DNA of 7,123 bases. It comes from Winogradskyella sp. Its GTDB lineage: Bacteria; Bacteroidota; Bacteroidia; Flavobacteriales; Flavobacteriaceae. A program made the translations under genes and the position numbers. Under the pieces are notes generated by a model. The model did no database searches and had not been told where the DNA came from. It saw nothing but the letters and a program-made list of their open reading frames with translations. Position 1 is the stretch's first letter. The number at the start of each line of letters is the position of its first letter. This document shows, piece by piece, positions 1-6,015 of the stretch. The stretch lies in NCBI GenBank assembly GCA_030149115.1, contig JASBSE010000519.1:1-7123 (forward strand). The letters are read 5' to 3'.

Positions 1-1
1 G

Positions 2-74
2 TTGGCCTACTAGGGCTCGAACCTAGACTCTTCTGGACCAAAACCAGACGTGTTGCCAGTTACACCATAGGCCA
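2..74 (-). tRNA. trnQ: tRNA-Gln, anticodon UUG
   Basis: The reverse complement folds as a full 73-nt cloverleaf. The 7-bp acceptor stem is TGGCCTA/TAGGCCA, the D stem is GTGT/ACAC, the anticodon stem is TCTGG/CCAGA with the 7-nt loop TTTTGGT, the variable loop has 5 nt, and the T stem is CTAGG/CCTAG with loop TTCGAGC. The discriminator base is A. Positions 34-36 read TTG, so the tRNA decodes CAA and, by wobble, CAG glutamine codons. Every stem pairs without mismatch, which suggests a functional gene. The 3' CCA cannot be judged because the window ends one base past the discriminator. The gene is divergent from the large GT117 gene and has its own promoter between the two. Confidence 0.97.
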
Positions 75-93
75 ATCTCTTAAATTGAGGGTG

Positions 94-124
94 CAAATTT
101 AATACAAAAGTTGTCTTGGACAAA
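94..124 (-). promoter_or_regulatory. Bacteroidota-type promoter of the tRNA-Gln gene
   Basis: On the minus strand there is a -33 element TTTG (121-124), a 19-nt spacer, and an exact -7 element TAAATTTG (94-101), which fits the phylum consensus TTTG-N19..21-TAnnTTTG. A start site about 7 nt downstream of the -7 box would leave a leader of roughly a dozen nt before the tRNA at 74. Just upstream of the -33 box lie two T-tracts on this strand (nine at 122-130, seven at 133-139), which could act as an UP-like element. Sequence and spacing are directly visible; activity is inferred. Confidence 0.7.
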
Positions 125-194
125 AAAAAAGTAAAAAAATAATTCAAATTACTTAACGTTAACTTAAAAATGTAGGCATTACTATAATAATTAG

Positions 195-202
195 TAAATT
201 CG
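195..202 (+). promoter_or_regulatory. candidate -7 element for the GT117-deacetylase unit
   Basis: TAAATTCG matches five of the six fixed bases of the Bacteroidota -7 box TAnnTTTG. Nineteen nt upstream is TAG (173-175) in place of the TTG of the -33 box. A start near 209 would give a leader of about 20 nt before the ATG at 228. It is the best plus-strand candidate in the 75-227 gap, but near matches are expected by chance in such AT-rich DNA. An AAGG (218-221) six nt before the ATG is the only Shine-Dalgarno-like element. Confidence 0.3.
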
Positions 203-227
203 CCAGCATCATTAACCAAGGTTTTCA

Positions 228-3200
228 ATGACAGATTTTAACTTCAAAAAGTGGAATAATATATTAGCGTGGCTAGTATTCGCAATCTCTTGTACAGTCT
301 ATGCGCTAACTGTAGAACCAACAGTAAGTTTTTGGGATGCAGGAGAATATATCTTAACATCGTCTAAACTACAAGTTGGGCATCCACCAGGAGCACCATT
401 ATTTCAAATGATGGGAGCATTCTTTTCTATTTTTGCCTTAGAACCTTCACAAATTGGTATGATAATGAATTTAATGAGTGCTGTATCAAGTGCATTCACC
501 ATTTTATTCATGTTCTGGACTATCAGCCTATTATTAGTTAAACTAGTTAAGTATAATAAAGACTCTAGCCAAGGAAAAGCTATGGCCATTTTAGGTAGTG
601 CTTTTGTTGGTAGTATGGCTTTTACCTTCACTGATTCATTTTGGTTCAACGCTGTTGAAACAGAGGTTTATGCTATGGCTACTTTAATTATGTCTATAAT
701 GTTCTATTTAGCTCTTCGTTGGGAACAAGACATGCACAAACCAAGAGGTAACCGTTGGTTAATCCTTATTGCATTTGTAATTGGGTTATCGTTTGGTGTT
801 CACTTTATGGGACTGTTAACCATTCCTGCTATTGGTCTTATTTACTATTTTAAGAATTACAAAACCATAACCATAAAAAACTTTATTATAGCCAATGTTG
901 CTTCTGCTGCAATACTATTATTTATTTTCAAATTATTATTGCCTTCAACCTTAAAGCTCTTTGGTTATCTCGAAGTGTTCTTTGTAAATTCTATTGGATT
1001 ACCTTTTAATTCAGGTACCATTTTTACAGGACTTTTAGTTATTGCCCTCTTCTACTTTGGACTAAACTATACCCGCAAAAAAGGTATGATTCATATCAAC
1101 ACTTTGGTTTTGTGTTTAATGTTCATTTTTATTGGGTTTTCTTCCTGGATGATGTTACCAATACGTGCTAATTCCAATGTTATCATTAATGAAAACGACC
1201 CTTCTGATGCCAGGGAATTATTGGCTTACTACAACTTAGAACAATATCCAGAAACACATTTATTCTACGGACCACAGTTTACCGAAATTTATTCAGGTGC
1301 TGATAAAGATGAGCCGTTTGTTAACGATAAAAAGAACTACGAGCGCGACGACAAAACCGGGAAGTATGTCATTATAAATGAATGGGAAGGAACTAAGCAA
1401 AATTACAATCATGAGCACGCCTCCATTTTACCTAGAATGTGGAGTTCTGAACATGCAGATAATTACATGATGTTTGCTGGCTTAATTGATTTTAAGGTTA
1501 ATCCTAATCTACAAAACAATGCTTTCGAAGAAGCCTATAATGTCTTTATGGACGGAGCCCTAAGACAAGGTTTGAGCGAAGCTGAAGCCGATCAATATGC
1601 TACTGAACAAGCGAAAGCTTATGCCTCTCAAGAAAAACAACGTATTGATAAAATTGTAAGCGATTTTAGACTTCGTGTTAGAGAAGGGGAAGTAGATTAT
1701 GAAGGGTATGATAAATTTTTAAGACGCTATGGTCAACAATATCTTGTTGTAGAGCAACCTTCTTTTGCAGACAATATTGCATACATGCTGCAATATCAAT
1801 TTGGCTACATGTATTGGCGTTATTTTATGTGGAACTTTACAGGAAGACAAAATGATATTCAAGGTAGATATGACGATTTTAATGGCAATTGGATTTCTGG
1901 AATTAAATTCATAGACGAATTACATTTAGGCATTTCTCAAGATAATTTACCTACAGAAGTTTTAGAAAATAAATCTAGAAATACTTATTACTTCTTACCA
2001 CTAATATTAGGTTTAATAGGTTTTTTATTCTTACTATATTCTGATGCCAAACGTTTTTGGGTTTTACTGGTTTTCTTTTTAATGACTGGTTTAGCCATTC
2101 AGTTCTATACCAATATTAGACCTTTTGAACCTCGTGAACGTGATTATTCAGTTGTTGGCTCTTTTTATGTATTTGCTATTTGGATAGGTTTTGGAGTTTA
2201 TGCTATTTATGATCTTTTAAAATCTAGTATAAAAACTAAACTTTTAGCACCTGTAGTAACCTTAATTTGTTTGATTATTGTTCCTGGTATTTTAGCAGCA
2301 AATAATTGGGATGATCATGATCGTTCAGGAAAATATACCGCTAATGCCATGGCTCGAAAGTATTTGGAATCTTGTGCACCCAATGCAATTTTATTTACCA
2401 TAGGTGACAATGACTCATTCCCATTATGGTATTTACAGGAAATCGAAGGTGTGAGAACAGATGTACGTGTTGTTAATACAAGTTTATTTCAAACAGATTG
2501 GTATATAGACCAAATGAAACGTAAAGCCTATGAGAGTGACCCTATCCCTTCACAATTAACTCATAATCAATACAGAGGAAGCAATAGAGATGTAATTATC
2601 TATAGAGAAATATCTAGGCAAATAGCAAACGATACTTTAGATATCAAAGAGTTTATGGACTTTATATCTAATGATGATCCTAAAACAAAGTTTAAGTATG
2701 TAGTAAAAGCTCAAGGAGAAGATCCTAGGCAATATCCTAAGCATATATTAAACACCAACTATTTCCCAACAAGACATATAAGTATACCTGTTAACAAAGA
2801 GGTAGCAGTTAAAAATGGTACTGTTAAAGCTAAGGATAAAGATAAAATTGAAGACTTTATATATGCTGATATAGAAGGCAGTTATATTTATAAAAACAGA
2901 TTGTTAATGCTAGATATTATCGCTAACAACAATTGGGAAAGACCTATTTATTTTACTGGTGGAGCATTTGGTGCAGACGATTATGTTTGGTTAAAAGATT
3001 ACTTACAATTAGATGGCATGTGTTATAAACTAGTCCCTATAAAAACACCTGTAGATAGAGCTAACCCATACGACATGGGACGTGTTGATCCCGATCTTAT
3101 GTACAATATGGTTAAAGAATGGAATTGGGGAGGAAGTGGTGAAGACATCTACCACGATATTGAAAGCAGAAGAAACGGTATTACTTACAGAGGTAATTTA

Positions 3201-3686
3201 GCAAGATTGATAGAAGCACTTATTAACGAAGATAAGTTAAAAGAGGCTGAAGAAATTGCTGACATTGCTATGGAAAAAATGCCTGTAGACAAGTTTGGTT
3301 ACCACTCTCTTCTAGAACCGTTTATTAGTGCATATTACGAAGTAGGCAATAATGAAAAAGGTAGAACTCTGTTTAAAGACGTTGCTAAAGTCTATCAAGA
3401 AAACTTAGTCTATTATAGCGGTTTAGATGAGGAAGATAAAATACGCTTTTTTGAAGATAAAATCTTGCTAGATATTCAACGCTACAGATCTTTAATTGAT
3501 ATTCTTTTTGTTTACAACGATAAAGAATTTGCAATGGAAGAAATGAAGAAATACAATGATTACATTGGTCTGTTAAAGGAATTCTTTGGAACCGAGGAAG
3601 AGGAAACACAAGAACCTATAGATGACATTGATATCAACACTATTTTAAGCGACACATTAAAAGATTCTATTGTTCCAGAAGAGTAA
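228..3686 (+). CDS. GT117 / DUF2723 (TMEM260-like) membrane glycosyltransferase
   Basis: This is a 1152-residue polytopic protein of the DUF2723 family (Pfam PF11028), whose human member TMEM260 is a protein O-mannosyltransferase (CAZy GT117). About nine membrane segments lie between residues 11 and 311. A soluble insert follows at about 313-585, then four more segments (about 588-604, 609-627, 643-662, 672-690), then a 460-residue C-terminal domain. The first external loop carries WDAGE (36-40; D37 and E40 sit where GT-C enzymes keep catalytic acids) and HPPG (52-55). The family motif GDNDSFPLWYLQ is at 726-737. Residues about 985-1060 look like TPR-type helical repeats, and the last 30 residues are acidic. 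The N-terminus (FNFKKWNNILAWLVF) looks typical of the family, which supports the ATG at 228. With about 13 segments and the N-terminus inside, the C-terminal domain would be periplasmic. The natural acceptor and the donor sugar are unknown. It leads a two-gene unit with the deacetylase. Confidence 0.93.
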   Translation: MTDFNFKKWNNILAWLVFAISCTVYALTVEPTVSFWDAGEYILTSSKLQVGHPPGAPLFQMMGAFFSIFALEPSQIGMIMNLMSAVSSAFTILFMFWTISLLLVKLVKYNKDSSQGKAMAILGSAFVGSMAFTFTDSFWFNAVETEVYAMATLIMSIMFYLALRWEQDMHKPRGNRWLILIAFVIGLSFGVHFMGLLTIPAIGLIYYFKNYKTITIKNFIIANVASAAILLFIFKLLLPSTLKLFGYLEVFFVNSIGLPFNSGTIFTGLLVIALFYFGLNYTRKKGMIHINTLVLCLMFIFIGFSSWMMLPIRANSNVIINENDPSDARELLAYYNLEQYPETHLFYGPQFTEIYSGADKDEPFVNDKKNYERDDKTGKYVIINEWEGTKQNYNHEHASILPRMWSSEHADNYMMFAGLIDFKVNPNLQNNAFEEAYNVFMDGALRQGLSEAEADQYATEQAKAYASQEKQRIDKIVSDFRLRVREGEVDYEGYDKFLRRYGQQYLVVEQPSFADNIAYMLQYQFGYMYWRYFMWNFTGRQNDIQGRYDDFNGNWISGIKFIDELHLGISQDNLPTEVLENKSRNTYYFLPLILGLIGFLFLLYSDAKRFWVLLVFFLMTGLAIQFYTNIRPFEPRERDYSVVGSFYVFAIWIGFGVYAIYDLLKSSIKTKLLAPVVTLICLIIVPGILAANNWDDHDRSGKYTANAMARKYLESCAPNAILFTIGDNDSFPLWYLQEIEGVRTDVRVVNTSLFQTDWYIDQMKRKAYESDPIPSQLTHNQYRGSNRDVIIYREISRQIANDTLDIKEFMDFISNDDPKTKFKYVVKAQGEDPRQYPKHILNTNYFPTRHISIPVNKEVAVKNGTVKAKDKDKIEDFIYADIEGSYIYKNRLLMLDIIANNNWERPIYFTGGAFGADDYVWLKDYLQLDGMCYKLVPIKTPVDRANPYDMGRVDPDLMYNMVKEWNWGGSGEDIYHDIESRRNGITYRGNLARLIEALINEDKLKEAEEIADIAMEKMPVDKFGYHSLLEPFISAYYEVGNNEKGRTLFKDVAKVYQENLVYYSGLDEEDKIRFFEDKILLDIQRYRSLIDILFVYNDKEFAMEEMKKYNDYIGLLKEFFGTEEEETQEPIDDIDINTILSDTLKDSIVPEE

Positions 3687-3691
3687 ACACC

Positions 3692-4375
3692 ATGAAGATT
3701 ATTCCTGCTAAGACACCTGGATTTGTAAAAGCTTTATTTCCAAAATTTGTCTGGAATATCAACACAACAAAAAAGGAACTCTATCTTACTTTTGATGATG
3801 GACCCACGCCAGAAATTACAGAGTGGGTGCTTCAAACACTAAAAGAATATGATGCCAAAGCAACTTTCTTCTGTATAGGAAAGAATATTGAATCAAATTC
3901 AAATATTTTTCAAACCATTATAAAAGATGGCCATAGTGTTGGTAATCATACATATCAACATTCTAAGGGCTGGAAAACAAAAACAAAAGCATATATCAAT
4001 GAGGTAGAATTCACTGATTCTGTCATCAACTTTCAACTTCAAAATTCTAAATTAGAAATACTTTCGACTTTAAAACCTTTAAAGCTTTTTAGACCTCCTT
4101 ATGGTAAATTTAAAAGCAAACAAAGTACTAAATTGCAGAAATTAGGCTATAAAATTATAATGTGGGATGTACTCTCTTATGATTGGGATAAATCGGTAAG
4201 TGAAGAGACCTGTTTAAATAATATAATCTCTAAAGCAAAAGAAGGAAGCATTATTGTATTTCATGATAGTGTTAAAGCCTCTCGTAACTTAAAGTATGCA
4301 TTACCAAAAGTCTTGGAGGTTTACGGTAATAAAGGTTATGAATTTAAAGCAATATCTAAAAGTATTCTTGAATAA
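3692..4375 (+). CDS. NodB-type polysaccharide deacetylase (CE4)
   Basis: This 227-residue protein is a single NodB homology domain of carbohydrate esterase family 4, metal-dependent enzymes that remove N- or O-acetyl groups from glycans. All five motifs are present: TFDDGP (33-38; D35 catalytic base, D36 metal ligand), HTYQH (86-90; H86 and H90 metal ligands), RPPYG (134-138), MWDVLSYDWD (157-166) and IIVFHDS (187-193; H191 catalytic acid). It is therefore likely active. No hydrophobic signal peptide or membrane segment is visible; the N-terminus MKIIPAKTPGFVKALF is only mildly amphipathic. The ATG lies 5 nt after the stop of the GT117 gene, which indicates co-transcription and probably translational coupling. 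A purine-rich stretch (AGAAGAG, 3678-3684) sits before it. Its 3' end overlaps the convergent thioredoxin-like gene by 20 bp. The substrate is unknown: peptidoglycan, an exported polysaccharide or a lipid-linked precursor are all possible. Confidence 0.93.
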   Translation: MKIIPAKTPGFVKALFPKFVWNINTTKKELYLTFDDGPTPEITEWVLQTLKEYDAKATFFCIGKNIESNSNIFQTIIKDGHSVGNHTYQHSKGWKTKTKAYINEVEFTDSVINFQLQNSKLEILSTLKPLKLFRPPYGKFKSKQSTKLQKLGYKIIMWDVLSYDWDKSVSEETCLNNIISKAKEGSIIVFHDSVKASRNLKYALPKVLEVYGNKGYEFKAISKSILE

Positions 4376-4652
4376 TACTAATTAAAGTATCTGCATCTTG
4401 CTCACCACTCTGACGCCACTTCATTTCGCCATTTTTGTAAATGATTAGCGTTGGTAAACCCTTAACGCGCAATGCTTCGGCTAGCTCTTTGTTCTTGTCT
4501 ACATCAATCTTAATGACCTTAGCTTTGTCGCCTAATGCTGCCGCAACATCTCTAAGAATAGGATGCATTGCCACAGATTGATCATTCCATTCTGTGTAGA
4601 AGTCTAATAGTACCGGAATATCGACATCTATTAATTCCCCAAATTTTGACAT
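4356..4652 (-). CDS. cysteine-free thioredoxin-like protein
   Basis: This 98-residue protein aligns along its whole length with a classical thioredoxin. VLLDFYTEW (14-22) matches the strand before the active site, with D17 at the place of the buried Asp26 of E. coli thioredoxin. KVIKIDVDKN (45-54), KGLPTLIIYKNGE (64-76; P67 is the cis-proline) and a C-terminal helix all follow in order. The active site WCGPC is replaced by WNDQS (22-26), and the protein contains no cysteine anywhere. Thiol-disulfide exchange is therefore excluded. A binding, scaffold or chaperone-like role is possible but unproven. No signal peptide is visible, so it is probably cytoplasmic. It is convergent with the deacetylase, and the two reading frames overlap at 4356-4375. 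A TAAAA motif 9 nt before the ATG resembles the A-rich initiation sequence of flavobacteria. Fold confidence is high; function is unknown. Confidence 0.9.
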   Translation of the reverse strand: MSKFGELIDVDIPVLLDFYTEWNDQSVAMHPILRDVAAALGDKAKVIKIDVDKNKELAEALRVKGLPTLIIYKNGEMKWRQSGEQDADTLISIIQEYF

Positions 4653-4681
4653 ATAATGTTGTTTTAGTCAACCGAGTTTTA

Positions 4682-4689
4682 CAAACCTA
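4682..4689 (-). promoter_or_regulatory. -7 promoter element for the thioredoxin-like gene
   Basis: TAGGTTTG on the minus strand matches the Bacteroidota -7 box TAnnTTTG exactly and lies 29 nt before the ATG, which would leave a leader of about 20 nt. The -33 partner is doubtful: the nearest upstream TTG triplets are 15 nt (4705-4707) and 27 nt (4717-4719) away, not the usual 19-21. It is the only exact match I see in the 107-nt gap 4653-4759, which has no gene. The element would give this gene its own transcript, separate from the phosphoesterase gene upstream. Confidence 0.45.
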
Positions 4690-4759
4690 CATAAAATTTT
4701 TACTCAAAAAACATATCAAACTCGTAATGAACTATATAAAAATACGCAATTGTTATCAA

Positions 4760-5986
4760 TTATGCTTCTTTTGTACCTTTTTTGAGCTCAATTACGGTAA
4801 TCTCAGGCCATATACCTACCCTTCCTGGATATGCCAAAAAGCCAAAACCTCTGTTAACATTTATATACTGTCCCAAAGTTTCATAGATACCTGCCCATTG
4901 ATTGTATCTCCATTTTGCTGGACTCCATTTTATCCAGCCAGGTATTTCAATACCAAATTGCATACCATGTGTATGGCCACTTAATGTTAAATGATAGTGG
5001 TAATCGTCATTAACAACCTCAGCATCCCAATGGCTTGGGTCGTGCGTCATTAAAATTTTAAAATCATCTGAACTAATTTGTGAAGATGCTTTTTTTAAAT
5101 CCCCTTTTTGCTTAAATCCTTTTCCCCAATTCTCAACACCTACAATAGCTATTTTTTCACCATTTTTTTCCAAGTATCTATGCTCATTGAGTAAAAGATC
5201 AAAACCTATTTCTCTTTGAATATCCTTTAAATCTTCTAGATTTTTCACTTTCTCAGCAGAAGAATTCCAATCTACATAATCACCATAATCATGATTGCCA
5301 AGTATAGAAAATTTACCATCCTTTGCTTTCAAACGACTGAATGTATCTTTCCATGGTATCATTTCTGTAGCTTTATTATTTACCATATCTCCAGTAAATA
5401 GTATTACATCAGATTTCTGTTCATTCACCAAATCAACCGCATATTCTATCTTTTCTTTATTGTCAAAACTACCAGAGTGTATATCACTTATCTGTGTTAG
5501 TCTATAACCGTCAAAAGCATCAGGTAAATCCTCAAAATGTAAAGTATAATTAAGTACTCTAAAATTATATTTCCCTTTAAACATTCCATATAAAAGTGAT
5601 GTAAAAGGAATAGCTGCTATCCCTAGAGCTATTTGACTAATAAATTTACGACGCCCAGGAACATGCAAAGCCTCTCGCTTAACTATGAATTTATCATACA
5701 GACTATATAAACCTCTAATAATATCTTCACCTAAAAGGATAGGCACTAAAACCAAGTTAACCGACATAAAAGTTAAAAGAAAACCAAAAGCATAGCTCTT
5801 AGCAGGACTTAAAACACGCCCTTCACCAGCTACCGTAAATTGAATAATAAAATTACCTACCACAATCACGGCAATACCTAAAAAAAGATAATGAATCCAG
5901 CTTTGCTTAGTTATGGTCTTTATAGCTTGAAAACCATAAGCAGTGAGCAGAATATATACTAAAATAAAAATAATCCATCTTGTCAT
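4760..5986 (-). CDS. membrane metallophosphoesterase (YkuE-like) with internal Tat-type signal
   Basis: This 408-residue protein joins a membrane part to a calcineurin-like phosphoesterase domain. Hydrophobic segments are at about 3-22, 31-51 and 66-86. A basic loop then ends in GRRKFIS (111-117), followed by a fourth hydrophobic stretch (about 118-134). That RR-x-F-I plus helix resembles a twin-arginine signal. The catalytic domain (about 145-405) has every metal-binding motif: DIH (168-170), GD (199-200), GNHD (230-233), H315 and GHTHG (337-341). It is therefore probably an active dinuclear-metal phosphohydrolase. Charge distribution suggests an external N-terminus, a cytoplasmic RR loop and an external catalytic domain. 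Bacillus subtilis YkuE, a relative, is a known Tat substrate. The substrate cannot be told from sequence. It lies 29 nt downstream of the beta-mannosidase and is probably co-transcribed with it. The first ATG is kept because it includes the complete first membrane segment. Confidence 0.92.
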   Translation of the reverse strand: MTRWIIFILVYILLTAYGFQAIKTITKQSWIHYLFLGIAVIVVGNFIIQFTVAGEGRVLSPAKSYAFGFLLTFMSVNLVLVPILLGEDIIRGLYSLYDKFIVKREALHVPGRRKFISQIALGIAAIPFTSLLYGMFKGKYNFRVLNYTLHFEDLPDAFDGYRLTQISDIHSGSFDNKEKIEYAVDLVNEQKSDVILFTGDMVNNKATEMIPWKDTFSRLKAKDGKFSILGNHDYGDYVDWNSSAEKVKNLEDLKDIQREIGFDLLLNEHRYLEKNGEKIAIVGVENWGKGFKQKGDLKKASSQISSDDFKILMTHDPSHWDAEVVNDDYHYHLTLSGHTHGMQFGIEIPGWIKWSPAKWRYNQWAGIYETLGQYINVNRGFGFLAYPGRVGIWPEITVIELKKGTKEA

Positions 5987-5990
5987 AAAG

Positions 5991-5998
5991 CAAATTTA
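5991..5998 (-). promoter_or_regulatory. possible -7 element abutting the phosphoesterase start
   Basis: In the 29-nt gap between the mannosidase stop and the phosphoesterase ATG the minus strand reads TAAATTTG, an exact TAnnTTTG box, only 4 nt before the ATG. If used, transcription would start at or next to the start codon and give a leaderless mRNA. No TTG lies 19-21 nt upstream, so the box may be chance; read-through from the mannosidase gene is the simpler source of expression. Confidence 0.25.
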
Positions 5999-6015
5999 AG
6001 CATAAGCCATTTTAG

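Noticed and set aside
153..162. Perfect 10-bp palindrome TTAACGTTAA as an operator
   Set aside because: It is a single short AT-rich palindrome without a second copy or a known regulator; chance is likely in this composition.
170..175. Start-stop minimal upstream frame (ATG TAG) after TTAAAA
   Set aside because: It probably lies upstream of the GT117 transcript start and has no support beyond six bases.
10..228. Minus-strand open frame of 72 codons
   Set aside because: It runs through the tRNA-Gln gene and its promoter; composition is low-complexity and no motif is recognisable.
404..649. Minus-strand open frame inside the GT117 gene
   Set aside because: It is a shadow of a gene with clear family motifs in the plus frame.
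3385..3609. Minus-strand open frame in the 3' part of the GT117 gene
   Set aside because: It is a shadow frame; the plus frame encodes coherent helical repeats and the acidic tail.
4737..4761. Terminator after the phosphoesterase gene: stem AATTG/CAATT with loop of 4 and a following TATTTTTA
   Set aside because: The stem is only 5 bp with a single G-C pair, overlaps the stop codon, and the T-run is interrupted; too weak to call.
4568..4984. Plus-strand open frame of 138 codons spanning the thioredoxin-phosphoesterase gap
   Set aside because: It covers conserved motifs of two minus-strand genes and encodes no recognisable domain; its cysteine- and tyrosine-rich composition is typical of antisense frames.
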